From positions 5,022,001-5,086,000 of the forward strand of contig NZ_JARXYJ010000001.1 of the NCBI RefSeq assembly GCF_029894425.1: a stretch of DNA of 64,000 nucleotides, in the 5' to 3' direction. The notes under the pieces are model-generated. The model was not told the origin of the DNA. It made no database searches and saw only the letters and a list, made by a program, of their open reading frames with translations. The DNA comes from Streptomyces sp. SAI-127 (GTDB taxonomy: Bacteria; Actinomycetota; Actinomycetes; Streptomycetales; Streptomycetaceae). Of the stretch, positions 16,347-25,332 are shown piece after piece; position 1 is the first letter of the stretch, and each line of letters begins with the position of its first letter. A program made the translations under genes and the position numbers.

Positions 16347-17780
16347 ATGAACCGCACCCGTCGCACCGGGAACAACGGGAACAGCACGTCCCGTTTCCGC
16401 TCCTCCCGCGGCGCGAGCCACCAGCGCTCGCGTCCGGCCACCGCACCCGGCGGCGAGTTCACCCTCCCCACCACCGTCACCGAGGCGCTGCCCGCGGTGG
16501 AGGCGTTCGCCGACCTCGACCTGCCCGAGCATCTGCAGGCCGCGCTCCGCGCCGAGGGCGTGACCACGCCCTTCCCGATCCAGGCGGCGACCCTGCCGAA
16601 CTCCCTGGCCGGCCGTGACGTCCTGGGCCGTGGCCGCACCGGTTCCGGCAAGACGCTCGCCTTCGGTCTGCCGCTGCTGGCCCGCCTGGACGGCCGGCGT
16701 GCCGAGCCCCGGCATCCGCTCGCCCTGGTCCTCGTACCGACCCGTGAACTGGCCCAGCAGGTCACCGACGCGCTCACCCCCTACGCGCGGGCGCTGCGCC
16801 TGCGCGCGGCGACCGTCGTCGGGGGCATGTCGATCGGCCGTCAGGCGTCCGCGCTGCGGGCCGGCGCCGAGCTCCTCGTGGCGACCCCCGGCCGGCTCAA
16901 GGACCTCATCGAGCGCGGCGACTGCAGCCTGAGCCAGGTGACGATGACCGTCCTGGACGAGGCCGACCAGATGACCGACATGGGCTTCATGCCTCAGGTC
17001 ACCTACCTGCTCGACCAGGTCCGTCCCGACGGCCAGCGGATGCTGTTCTCGGCCACGCTCGACCGCAACATCGACCTGCTGGTGCGCCGCTATCTGCACG
17101 ACCCGGTGGTCCACTCGGTCGATCCCTCCTCGGGCACCGTGACCACCATGGAGCACCATCTCCTGCACGTCCGCGACGACGACAAGCACGCCACCGCCAC
17201 CGAGATCGCCGCCCGCGACGGCCGCGTGATCATGTTCCTGGACACCAAGCACGCGGCGGAGCGGCTGGCCAAGCACCTGCTGTCGGTGGGTGTGCGGGCC
17301 TCGGCGCTGCACGGCGGCAAGTCCCAGCCGCAGCGCACCCGCACCCTCGGCCAGTTCAAGGACGGCCAGGTGACGGTTCTGGTGGCCACCAACGTCGCGG
17401 CCCGCGGGATCCACGTCGACGACGTCGACCTCGTCGTCAACTTCGACCCGCCCGGCGACCACAAGGACTACCTGCACCGCGGCGGCCGTACGGCACGCGC
17501 CGGCGAGTCCGGCACCGTCGTCACCCTGGTCCTGCCGCACCAGCGGCGCGCGGTGGACCGTCTGATGTCCGACGCCGGCGTCTCCGCACAGATCACGCGG
17601 GTCCGTCCGGGCGAGGCCGAGCTGAACCGCATCACCGGCGCCCGCACCCCCTCCGGCGTGCCCGTCACCCTCCCCGTCCCGGCCGCCGCCGAGCAGCCCA
17701 AGCGCTCCGGGGCCGCGGCGCGGAGCCGGAGCGGCAGGCCCGGACGGGGCCGCCGCCGCTCCACCCCCACCAGCCGATAG
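16347..17780 (+). CDS. DEAD-box RNA helicase, copy 2
   Basis: A 477-residue paralogue of the helicase at 8647 with all core motifs: FPIQAATLPN, GRTGSGKT, PTRELA, VLDEADQM, SAT and HRGGRTARAG. The N-terminal 50 residues and the C-terminal tail (basic, ending RSGRPGRGRRRSTPTSR) differ most between copies, as expected for RNA-targeting extensions. The long near-identical core makes recombination between the two copies possible. Confidence 0.95.
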   Translation: MNRTRRTGNNGNSTSRFRSSRGASHQRSRPATAPGGEFTLPTTVTEALPAVEAFADLDLPEHLQAALRAEGVTTPFPIQAATLPNSLAGRDVLGRGRTGSGKTLAFGLPLLARLDGRRAEPRHPLALVLVPTRELAQQVTDALTPYARALRLRAATVVGGMSIGRQASALRAGAELLVATPGRLKDLIERGDCSLSQVTMTVLDEADQMTDMGFMPQVTYLLDQVRPDGQRMLFSATLDRNIDLLVRRYLHDPVVHSVDPSSGTVTTMEHHLLHVRDDDKHATATEIAARDGRVIMFLDTKHAAERLAKHLLSVGVRASALHGGKSQPQRTRTLGQFKDGQVTVLVATNVAARGIHVDDVDLVVNFDPPGDHKDYLHRGGRTARAGESGTVVTLVLPHQRRAVDRLMSDAGVSAQITRVRPGEAELNRITGARTPSGVPVTLPVPAAAEQPKRSGAAARSRSGRPGRGRRRSTPTSR

Positions 17781-17904
17781 CCGTACGACCCACGGACGGG
17801 GTCCGGTGGCCGCGCCACCGGCGTCCCCGTCGAGAAGGAGACGAACAGGGCCGCACCCTGGCCGTTCTCACCGTCACGTCCCGACCGCTCCCCGTGGAGG
17901 CACC

Positions 17905-18207
17905 ATGCGCATCGTCATCGCACGTTTTCCCTTCGACCTGACCATGAGCGAGGTCGAGAGGTCGATGGAGGGCGTTCAGCCCGAACCCGCCACCGGCACG
18001 TGTGTGACCGTCGGCCGCCACGTCTATCCGGTCAAGCAGGTCGGACAGGTGATCACCCGTCAGGACCGCCGCGACTTCACCGCCAACGAGGTGAGCAGGG
18101 CCCTGACCCGGCTCGGCTTCACCTGCCACGAGGTGCAGCCGCCCCGCCCGGAGGCCTTCAACGACCCGTCGGCGTCCCTCCCCTGGGCCGACACCCCGCT
18201 GGGCTGA
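17905..18207 (+). CDS. Conserved small protein downstream of the cold-shock helicase
   Basis: A 100-residue protein of unknown function. Visible features are an N-terminal strand-helix (MRIVIARFPFDLTMSEVERSM), a central basic strand with GRHVYPVKQVGQVITRQDRRDF and an amphipathic helix ANEVSRALTRLGFTC. GTGGAGG precedes the ATG. It follows the second helicase by 124 bases on the same strand and may be co-expressed. The small alpha/beta layout would fit a nucleic-acid- or protein-binding role, but this is not established. Confidence 0.7.
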   Translation: MRIVIARFPFDLTMSEVERSMEGVQPEPATGTCVTVGRHVYPVKQVGQVITRQDRRDFTANEVSRALTRLGFTCHEVQPPRPEAFNDPSASLPWADTPLG

Positions 18208-18400
18208 CCCGCCGATCACCACGGCCGATCAGGCCTGGACCAGCGCACTCCGCGTGCCGAGATCACTCCGTTCCGTTTCGCAGCCCCGCCACCCCGTGCA
18301 AGACTGCGGCTCCGCACGGCAGAGCCGCCGTGTGCCTCCTGTCCTCGCGTGCCTCCTGTCATCGCTTGAGCGGGAAGCTGCGCGGCGGGACGCTGGGGGA

Positions 18401-20836
18401 ATGGACCGCAGGGACAGCACACCCGGAGGCACCGTGGAGGGACGCGTACCCGACGACCTGGCGGTCGTCGTCGACGCGGGCGGCACGGTCACCGTGTGGA
18501 GCGCCGGGGCGCGGCAGCTGCTCGGATACGAGGCCGGGGAGGTCGTAGGACGTCCTGCGGCCGGACTCCTCGCGGCCGACCTGCCCGAGTCCGCGCGGCG
18601 CCATGTGGCCGTGGGCCGGCGCTGGGCCACCGAGGTGGCGCTGCGGCACCGGTACGGCGGCCGTGTCGTCGTACGGCTGATGGGGACACCGCTCGCGGAC
18701 GGCGACGGCGCACGGCCGTGGCTGGTGACCGCCGCCGCCCCGGAGCATGTGGCCGGGCCCGTCGAACCGGACGCGGAGGCCCTGTGGGACCTCACGCTCG
18801 CGCAACTGCCCGTGCCGGTGGCGGTCTACGACCGTGAGGCCCGGCTGGTGTCGGCCAACGAGGTCATGACCCAGGTGATGGGCCGCAGCGTGGCCGAGAT
18901 GCGCGGTCTGACCCTGTCGGAGATAGAGCCGAACCCGCCCTTCGACGAGTACGACCGCCTCCAGCGGCAGGTGCTGCGCACCGGTGAGCCGGTCTTCCAC
19001 GAGAACTTCGGACAGTCGCCCGGCGAGGTCCGCAACCACGCCTGGTCGATGTTCCTCTCGCCGCTGAAGGACGAGAGCGGGGCGGTGCGGGGGGTGTCCG
19101 CGGCCGTCTTCGACACCACGGAGCAGTACTGGGCCCGCCGTCGCCTCGCCATCCTCAACGACGCCAGCCTCCGCATCGGCAGCACCCTGGACGTGACCCG
19201 GACCGCCGACGAGCTGGCCGAGGTGGCGGTGACGGGCTTCGCGGACTTCGTCACCGTGGACCTGCTGGAGTCGGTGGCGCTCGGCGAGGAACCGGAACCC
19301 GTTCCGCCGAACCAGCCGGTCACCCTGCGCCGTACGTCCCAGCGGTCGGTCCTCGACGGCTGCCCCGAGTCGGTGGTCCCGACCGGCGCGACGACGTTCT
19401 ACCCGGTGGACACACCCCCGATGCGGGCCCTGGTCGCCGGCCGCGGCACCCTGACGGCGGCCGGGGACCCCGGGATGCAGAGGTGGATCGAGTCCTCCCG
19501 GGGCCGTGCCGAGGCCGTGGCCAGGCACATGATCCACTCGGTGATGATGGTGCCGCTGCGCGCCCGCGGGGTCACCCTGGGCCTGGTGCACTTCCTGCGG
19601 CACCGTACGGCGGAGTCCTTCAGCGAGGACGACCTGCTGCTCGCGGAGGAGATCGTCGCGCGGGCCGCGGTGAGCGTGGACAACGCCCGCCGCTACACCC
19701 ACGAACGCCGCACCGCGCTCACCCTCCAGCGCAGCCTCCTCCCCGACCGCCCGCCGGACCTGGCCGCCATGCAGGTGGCGTACCGCTATCTCCCGGCGGG
19801 CTCCGGCGCGGACGTCGGCGGGGACTGGTTCGACGTCATCCCGTTGTCCGGCGCCCGGGTCGCCCTGGTCGTGGGCGACGTGGTGGGCCACGGCATCCAC
19901 GCCTCGGCGACGATGGGCCGCCTGCGCACGGCCGTACGGACACTCGCGGACGTGGACCTCGCCCCCGACGAACTCCTCACCCAGCTCGACGACCTGGTCG
20001 TCAGGCTCGACCGGGAGGAAGGGCCGCAGACCGGCGGGCGGGCGGAGGCCGCGACGCCGGGCGAGGTGGGGGCCACCTGCCTGTACGCGGTCTACGACCC
20101 GGTTTCCCGCCGCTGCACGATGGCCCGCGCCGGCCACCCGCCACCGGCCGTGGTCACCCCCGACGGCGAGGTCCGCTTCCTGAACCTCCCGACCGGCCCC
20201 CCGCTCGGCCTGGGCGGTCTGCCGTTCGAGTCCGTCGAGGTGGAACTGGCGGAGGGCAGCCTGCTCGCCCTCTACACCGACGGCCTGGTCGAGGCGGCCG
20301 ACCGCGACATCGAGGACGGCCTGGACCTGCTGCGCGGGGCGCTCGCCGACAAGGCGGGCCCTCTGGAGGAGACCTGCGACCAGGTCCTGCGGACGGTCCT
20401 GCCGGCCCGCCCCGCCGACGACATCGTCCTGATGCTGGCCCGCACGTCGGCCCTGGACAGCTCGAAGGTCCGCACCTGGCAGCTCCCGCGCGACCCGGCG
20501 GCGGTGGCGCGGGCACGGAAGTCGGCGAGCGAGCAGGTGACGGCGTGGGGGCTGGACGACGCGGCCTTCGCGACGGAACTGATCGTCAGCGAGCTGGTCA
20601 CCAACGCCGTCCGCTACGGCGACGACCCGGTCGTCCTACGGCTGATCCGGGACTCGGCGCTGATCTGCGAGGTGTCCGACGGCAGCAGTACGGCTCCGCA
20701 TCTGCGGCGGGCGAGGGTGTTCGACGAGGGTGGGCGGGGGCTGCTGCTGGTCGCGCAGATGGCGGAGCGGTGGGGGAGCCGGCAGACGGCCACGGGGAAG
20801 ACGATCTGGGCGGAGCTGGGGTTACCGGGCGATTAG
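18401..20836 (+). CDS. PAS/GAF/SpoIIE phosphatase with C-terminal anti-sigma ATPase domain
   Basis: An 811-residue cytoplasmic regulator. Domains in order: PAS (about 15-110), second PAS (about 125-245), GAF (about 260-430), PP2C/SpoIIE (about 450-670) and a HATPase_c RsbW-like domain (about 685-805). Metal-binding Asp residues of the phosphatase are visible in GGDWFDV, VVGDVVGHG, LYTDGLVE and PADDIVLM. The ATPase N box is SELVTNAVRYGDD. Such proteins dephosphorylate anti-anti-sigma factors and can phosphorylate them too, linking sensed signals to sigma-factor release. The ATG at 18401 is preferred over an in-frame upstream start because the PAS fold begins just after it. Confidence 0.9.
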   Translation: MDRRDSTPGGTVEGRVPDDLAVVVDAGGTVTVWSAGARQLLGYEAGEVVGRPAAGLLAADLPESARRHVAVGRRWATEVALRHRYGGRVVVRLMGTPLADGDGARPWLVTAAAPEHVAGPVEPDAEALWDLTLAQLPVPVAVYDREARLVSANEVMTQVMGRSVAEMRGLTLSEIEPNPPFDEYDRLQRQVLRTGEPVFHENFGQSPGEVRNHAWSMFLSPLKDESGAVRGVSAAVFDTTEQYWARRRLAILNDASLRIGSTLDVTRTADELAEVAVTGFADFVTVDLLESVALGEEPEPVPPNQPVTLRRTSQRSVLDGCPESVVPTGATTFYPVDTPPMRALVAGRGTLTAAGDPGMQRWIESSRGRAEAVARHMIHSVMMVPLRARGVTLGLVHFLRHRTAESFSEDDLLLAEEIVARAAVSVDNARRYTHERRTALTLQRSLLPDRPPDLAAMQVAYRYLPAGSGADVGGDWFDVIPLSGARVALVVGDVVGHGIHASATMGRLRTAVRTLADVDLAPDELLTQLDDLVVRLDREEGPQTGGRAEAATPGEVGATCLYAVYDPVSRRCTMARAGHPPPAVVTPDGEVRFLNLPTGPPLGLGGLPFESVEVELAEGSLLALYTDGLVEAADRDIEDGLDLLRGALADKAGPLEETCDQVLRTVLPARPADDIVLMLARTSALDSSKVRTWQLPRDPAAVARARKSASEQVTAWGLDDAAFATELIVSELVTNAVRYGDDPVVLRLIRDSALICEVSDGSSTAPHLRRARVFDEGGRGLLLVAQMAERWGSRQTATGKTIWAELGLPGD

Positions 20837-20911
20837 GTTGCCCGGGTTGCCCTATGTGCGCGGGACGGCAAACGGAACGGTGAATTCACCCGCCTGTGCG
20901 ACCATGCGCCC

Positions 20912-22003
20912 GTGAACGCACCTTCCAGCCCTTCCTCAGGCAGACCCCCCACGGTGCCCGCCCCCAAGTCCTCTGGTTTCGCGGCGGAGTTCAAGGACGC
21001 TGTGACGCTCAGGGCCTTCGGCCTCGTACTCGGCGGCCTGCTGGTCCAACTGGCCTTCGTCGTCTCGTACGTAGGCGCCTTCCACTCCCCCACGCCCCAA
21101 CGGATCCCGGTGGCCGTGGTGGCCCCCCAACAGGCGTCCGCGAAGATCGTCGCCCAGCTGAACGCCCTGGACGGCGACCCGGTGAAGGCGACGGCCGCTT
21201 CCAGTACGGCTGTTGCCCGCGAGTGGGTCCTGACCCGCCGTACGGACGCAGCCTTCCTCTTCAACGCGACGGGCACCGACGACACTCTGCTCGTCGCCTC
21301 GGCGGGCGGCCCGTCGGTCTCCCAGACGGCGGCCCAGATCGCCCAGAGGATCGAGGCGTCGGAGAAACGCCGGATCACGGTGACGGACATCCGTCCCCCC
21401 AACTCCGGTGACGGCCGCGGCATGACGTCCTTCTACCTGGTCCTGGGCTGGGTGATCGGCGGCTACCTCACCGCGACGATCATGGGCATGGCGTCCGGCT
21501 CCCGCCCGGCGAACCGCCCCCGCACCCTGATCCGCCTCGCGGTCCTGATCCCGTACGCGGTGGTGTCGGGCGTGGCCGGAGCGGTGATCGTGGGGCCGGT
21601 GTTCGACGCGCTGGGCGGCCACTTCTGGGCACTGAGCGCGATCGGAGCCCTCACGGTGATGGCCTCGGCGGCGACGGCGCTGGGGTTGCAGACCCTGCTG
21701 GGCCTGCTGGGCACGGGAGTCGTCGTCCTGTTGTTCGTGGTCCTCGGCAACCCGAGCTCGGGCGGCGTCTATCCGGCCCCCCTGCTCCCCGACTTCTGGA
21801 GCGCGATCGGCCAGGCACTGCCGCCGGGGGCGGGGACGACGCTGGTCCGCAACACGGTGTACTTCTCCGGGCATGCGACGAGTTCGGCGCTGTGGGTGCT
21901 GGGGGCGTACGCGGTGGGGGGAGCGGTGCTGGCGTGGGGGGCGTCCTGGTGGCGGGAAGGCCGGGGGGCCGACTCGGGGACGGGGGCGTCGGCGGCTGTC
22001 TGA
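20912..22003 (+). CDS. DUF3533/YhgE-Pip-like membrane protein
   Basis: A 363-residue membrane protein. One helix at about residues 35-58 precedes an extracytoplasmic domain (about 60-175, PVAVVAPQQAS onward). At least five further helices fill residues 178-350, ending in a short Gly/Ala tail. This layout is that of DUF3533 proteins, relatives of ABC-2 type permeases and phage-infection proteins. No transporter ATPase lies nearby. The start is a GTG. The 3' 235 bases overlap a convergent open frame on the other strand. Confidence 0.8.
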   Translation: MNAPSSPSSGRPPTVPAPKSSGFAAEFKDAVTLRAFGLVLGGLLVQLAFVVSYVGAFHSPTPQRIPVAVVAPQQASAKIVAQLNALDGDPVKATAASSTAVAREWVLTRRTDAAFLFNATGTDDTLLVASAGGPSVSQTAAQIAQRIEASEKRRITVTDIRPPNSGDGRGMTSFYLVLGWVIGGYLTATIMGMASGSRPANRPRTLIRLAVLIPYAVVSGVAGAVIVGPVFDALGGHFWALSAIGALTVMASAATALGLQTLLGLLGTGVVVLLFVVLGNPSSGGVYPAPLLPDFWSAIGQALPPGAGTTLVRNTVYFSGHATSSALWVLGAYAVGGAVLAWGASWWREGRGADSGTGASAAV

Positions 22004-22377
22004 GTGGAGCCCTGTTCCACGTCGGCGGGTACGCGGGTCGCCTGGTGGTAGTACATCCGCCACCCCGCGGCTCCGTCTTCCTTGCGCCAGACCGAACTGT
22101 GCCTGGTCCTGCGCTCGCCGAGGACGGTCTCGAACGTCAGATGGACCAGGCCCGGGGCCAGCAGCACTCCCGACATGTCCGAGGGCTCGTAGCGGGGACC
22201 GCTCGGTGAACTGCCCGGATGGTCGGGGAGTTCGGCGAGCATGGTCTCGTACGTCAAGCGTCGCCCGGACGCACCCACCTCCACGAACTGCGGGTCGAGA
22301 AGCTGTCCGGCGAGTTCACGCGAGGCGCGGACACGTGGATCCATGAGCTGCAGTTCACCCGCGATCGCCTGGTCCAC
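21769..22377 (-). CDS. NTF2-like protein (DUF4440 type), overlapping the convergent gene
   Basis: The first 125 or so residues form a small alpha+beta barrel typical of DUF4440/SnoaL-like proteins: ELQLMDPRVRASRELAGQLLDP, FVEVGASGRRLTYETML, HSSVWRKEDGAAGWRMYYHQATRVP. The GTG at 22375-22377 starts the family homology, with a weak AAGAGA before it. The frame stays open for about 75 further Pro/Ala/Ser-rich residues to 21769, antisense to the DUF3533 gene. A lost stop is more likely than a functional tail. Function unknown; NTF2 folds can be enzymes or binding proteins. Confidence 0.6.
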   Translation of the reverse strand: MDQAIAGELQLMDPRVRASRELAGQLLDPQFVEVGASGRRLTYETMLAELPDHPGSSPSGPRYEPSDMSGVLLAPGLVHLTFETVLGERRTRHSSVWRKEDGAAGWRMYYHQATRVPADVEQGSTQTAADAPVPESAPRPSRHQDAPHASTAPPTAYAPSTHSAELVACPEKYTVLRTSVVPAPGGSAWPIALQKSGSRGAG

Positions 22378-22397
22378 ATCGTCTCTTGCACTGTGGG

Positions 22398-22559
22398 TCA
22401 AGCGTGGCCCTCGCTCGCGTCGGCCAGGGCCAGGCCCGCGATCACGAGGACGAACGACACCGTGCAGATGATCTTCTGGCGACGGCTCCACAGGTCCCAC
22501 CCCCGTTGCCCTTTGCTGCCGACGAGCATGCCGATCATGCCGACGAAGAACACGCCCAT
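22398..22559 (-). CDS. Small membrane protein, 53 residues
   Basis: A short gene with two hydrophobic segments: MGVFFVGMIGMLVG at the start, then a polar loop GQRGWDLWSRRQK and IICTVSFVLVIAGLALA. Codons end mostly in G or C. An in-frame GTG at 22566-22568 is an alternative start. It ends 20 bases before the NTF2-like gene on the same strand, so the two probably form an operon. No known family was recognised. Confidence 0.6.
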   Translation of the reverse strand: MGVFFVGMIGMLVGSKGQRGWDLWSRRQKIICTVSFVLVIAGLALADASEGHA

Positions 22560-22761
22560 GCCGATCACCCGATGAAACGTACACCTCGCTCGGCTTCCGC
22601 ACGGCCGACGGACTCGTGATCATGTCACCAGCCTGTGACAACGCTGTCCTCAAACGATGGCTCCGGGATCCCTTCGGCTCGCGGTCCCCTCATAGTGATC
22701 GAGCAGCACCGAGAGGCCGGAACCGATTCGGCCTCAACCAACCGATTTCCAGGGGGATTTC

Positions 22762-23451
22762 ATGTCCGGCAACCGTCGCAAGGCCTTCCTCGTGTCCGCC
22801 GCTCTCATAGGTGGAGCCATGTTGATGACGGCGTGCCAGAACGCGGACGCGGCCGCCGACGCCGGCTCCTCGCAGGGCCCTTCGTCCAGCAGCCCGGTCG
22901 CCACCGCGGCCACTCCGTCCGGCTCGTCCACCGGGGGCGGCGGCCAGGGCTCCGAAGCGACGAACAACGGCACGAGCACCGGCACCGGCAAGGGCTCCGA
23001 GGACGGAGCCGGCTCAGGCGTCGACACCGGGGGCGGCAAGCGCGAGCCCGTCGAGCAGGGCTGTGGGGCCAACGACATCTCCTGGAGCACCAGGTCCGAG
23101 AGCCAGGCCGGTGGGTACATCCTGGTCATCGCGAAGGCGAAGCCGGGGATCACCTGTTACCTGCCCGCCGCGCTGCCGACCGTGGCGTTCGGATCCGACG
23201 GTACGCAGGCGGGTCCCGCGGAACAGTCCGTCGGTGAGCAGATCAAGCTGAGCGGGAGCACCGCCGCCTACGCCGGGGTGAATCCGAAGACCACCGGCAC
23301 GGACGGCGGCAAGGAGCTGGACAGCATCATCGTCGCCGTCGGTGACGACGACCCCGACCCGGTGTCCCTGCCGGTCGGCACCATCACCGTCGACGAGCCG
23401 GTCGTCACCAACTGGCACACCGATCCCGCGGACGCCGTTCCCTTCAGCTGA
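22762..23451 (+). CDS. Lipoprotein with DUF4232 domain
   Basis: A 229-residue lipoprotein. The signal ends in the lipobox LMTAC (Cys25). A Ser/Gly/Thr-rich linker covers about 26-95, then comes a DUF4232 domain with paired Cys residues (CGANDISWS, ITCYLPAALPTVAFG), seen in many actinobacterial surface lipoproteins. The GGGGGATTTC ribosome-binding site precedes the ATG. Function unknown; the linker suggests it crosses the wall. Confidence 0.85.
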   Translation: MSGNRRKAFLVSAALIGGAMLMTACQNADAAADAGSSQGPSSSSPVATAATPSGSSTGGGGQGSEATNNGTSTGTGKGSEDGAGSGVDTGGGKREPVEQGCGANDISWSTRSESQAGGYILVIAKAKPGITCYLPAALPTVAFGSDGTQAGPAEQSVGEQIKLSGSTAAYAGVNPKTTGTDGGKELDSIIVAVGDDDPDPVSLPVGTITVDEPVVTNWHTDPADAVPFS

Positions 23452-23472
23452 AGCAACTCACGAGGAGACCGG

Positions 23473-23697
23473 CTACACCTCGTCCGTGGCGAACAGTTCG
23501 AGGTGTCCGCACTTGGGGCAGCGGAACGCCACTATCTGCCGTCGGGGGCGCCCCATCCGCTTGGCGCCCCCGAAGAGTCCCCGCTCCAACGCGCCCTCGA
23601 TCCAACGCGCGTACCCGCGCGAGTGCTCGCCGGCGTCCTCGATGAAACCGTCCATCAGACCGACGGTGCCGCAGTGGGTGCATGTGTGGTTGTTCAT
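23473..23697 (-). CDS. Small zinc-ribbon protein
   Basis: A 74-residue protein with two Cys pairs, CTHCG at the N terminus and CPKCG near the C terminus, forming a probable zinc ribbon around a central RWIEGALERGLFGGAKR helix. The ATG is at 23695-23697. It lies 23 bases downstream of the acyltransferase gene on the same strand. No enzyme motif was seen; nucleic-acid or protein binding is likely. Confidence 0.75.
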   Translation of the reverse strand: MNNHTCTHCGTVGLMDGFIEDAGEHSRGYARWIEGALERGLFGGAKRMGRPRRQIVAFRCPKCGHLELFATDEV

Positions 23698-23720
23698 CCC
23701 GCGAGTGTAGGAAGCGGGCC

Positions 23721-24956
23721 CTACGTCACCGCCAGTGCCGGCGCGGGTGCCGGCGCCCTCCCCACCCGCGCCCTCCGCAGGAACGGCTTCTCGATGGCGT
23801 AGTACGACAGCAGCGCCATCAGCAGCGTCAGCACCACCGTCGCCGTCAGCCGTCCCTCCTTCACGCCGAGGGAGGCCAGGAGCCGTACGACCGGATAGTG
23901 CCAGAGATAGATGCCGTAGCTCAGGTTGCGGCCCACCCAGGCCAGCGGGGTCAGGGCCAGCAGGCGGGACATGCGGGCCTCGGGGCGTAGTTCGAGCGCC
24001 GTGACCAGGGTGGCGGACAGGGCCGCCACCGCGAGGAAGCCGACCGTGTACCACGCGGCCGTCCAGGCACCGAGGTCCTCCGTCACCGGTACCTGCCAGG
24101 CGATCAGTCCCAGCAGGGCGAGCGCCGGCCACGCGAGGCGGCCGGACCAGGTGCGCAGGAGGGCCAGGCGGCGGTCGTCGGACCGCAGGCGGGCCAGGGC
24201 CACGGCGACCAGGGCGCCGGCCAGCAGCTGGTCGGCGCGGGTGTCGGTGCCGTTGTAGATGCGGTGGGCGGCTTCCGGGTTCCACAGGACGCAGCGCCAC
24301 AGCAGCGGCAGCACGCACAGGGCCGCCGTGCACAGGAGGACCGTACGGGCCCGGAACCGTCGTAGGACAAAGAGCAGAGCGAGCGGCCACAGCAGGTAGA
24401 ACTGCTCCTCCACGCCCAGCGACCAGGTGTGCGCGAGCGGGCTGGTGAGGTCGGAGTAGGGGCCGGACTCCATGGCCCGTACGACGTTGGTGAGGAAGAC
24501 GGCCGACAGGCCCGCGGCCTGGAGCGAGCCGTCGAAGCCCCACAGGGAGGTCGTCGCCGCCAGCAGCGCGCAGACCGCGCACAGGGCCAGCAGCGCGGGG
24601 ACGAGCCGCAGCCAGCGGCGCCGGTAGAAGGACATGAGGGAGATGCCGCCGCGGCGGACGTACTCGGCGAGCAGGAGGCGGGTGATGACGAAACCGCTGA
24701 TGGTGAAGAAGACATCCACGGCCACCGCGCCGCCCGGCAGCATGTCGGGCTCCACGTGGTGGACGATGACCAGCGCGACCGCGAGGGTGCGCAGTCCATC
24801 CAGACCGCTCACCCGGCCGGTGCGGGAGACCGCGGACGGAAAACCCCGGCTCGCACGGGGTGCGACCGGGGCTGGGGGTCTGCGGACGCCGACCGCCGTA
24901 TCCGCTCCTTCCTGCTCCTCTTCCGCCACGGCCGTCGAGTCCGGTGCCTTCGCCAT
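23721..24956 (-). CDS. Membrane acyltransferase (acyltransferase 3/OafA-like)
   Basis: A 411-residue integral membrane protein that should transfer acyl groups, usually acetyl, to sugars or secondary metabolites. The signature starts with GLDGLRTLAVALVIVHH (catalytic His pair region) and VDVFFTISGFVITRLL, followed by FYRRRWLRLVPALL and about ten helices. The C-terminal tail is short and basic. No sugar-biosynthesis genes are adjacent, so the acceptor is unknown. Confidence 0.9.
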   Translation of the reverse strand: MAKAPDSTAVAEEEQEGADTAVGVRRPPAPVAPRASRGFPSAVSRTGRVSGLDGLRTLAVALVIVHHVEPDMLPGGAVAVDVFFTISGFVITRLLLAEYVRRGGISLMSFYRRRWLRLVPALLALCAVCALLAATTSLWGFDGSLQAAGLSAVFLTNVVRAMESGPYSDLTSPLAHTWSLGVEEQFYLLWPLALLFVLRRFRARTVLLCTAALCVLPLLWRCVLWNPEAAHRIYNGTDTRADQLLAGALVAVALARLRSDDRRLALLRTWSGRLAWPALALLGLIAWQVPVTEDLGAWTAAWYTVGFLAVAALSATLVTALELRPEARMSRLLALTPLAWVGRNLSYGIYLWHYPVVRLLASLGVKEGRLTATVVLTLLMALLSYYAIEKPFLRRARVGRAPAPAPALAVT

Positions 24957-25167
24957 GAAAGAGATCTCTTCTCACCTGCCCGCTGAATCGAGTAATCCCG
25001 GTGCGCCTAACCGGAAATCACGCTCGCATGCCTCTCTGGGCGTGGACTGTGAGAATTGATGACGTGCACATGACAAGATGGCTCGATCATTAAAGCCCGA
25101 GCCCCCTGGCCGACGCGTACGGCGCGGGCCAGGGAGGCGGCCCGACCCAGAAGCGCGTCCGAACGAG

Positions 25168-25314
25168 CTAGGCCGCCTCGGGTCGCGGGAAGTCCTCGTC
25201 CTCGTCCTCCCCGAAGTCCGGGGCCTGGAACGGGTTCGTGGTGGGAGGCGGCAGAGCCACGGGGGTGCGCTGGGGCTGCCCTTCCGGAGCGGAGAACAGC
25301 GAGGTCAGATCGAT
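25168..25314 (-). CDS. Possible acidic peptide with no canonical start, after the CarD-like gene
   Basis: Reading in frame past the TAG of the CarD-like gene gives a stretch with strong GC third-position bias: IDLTSLFSAPEGQPQ, a Pro-rich middle and a very acidic end, DFGEDEDEDFPRPEAA. There is no ATG, GTG or TTG before the conserved-looking part. A GGAGAAAGGA ribosome-binding site sits nine bases before an ATC codon at 25312-25314. Either initiation is at a rare codon, or the TAG is read through, or the start was lost. Confidence 0.35.
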   Translation of the reverse strand: MDLTSLFSAPEGQPQRTPVALPPPTTNPFQAPDFGEDEDEDFPRPEAA

Positions 25315-25332
25315 GAGAGAGGGTCCTTTCTC

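Noticed and set aside
23473..24975. Minus-strand frame joining the zinc-ribbon protein to a long upstream part
   Set aside because: The upstream part is out of frame with the acyltransferase and is Arg/Pro-rich; the zinc-ribbon gene has its own ATG at 23697.
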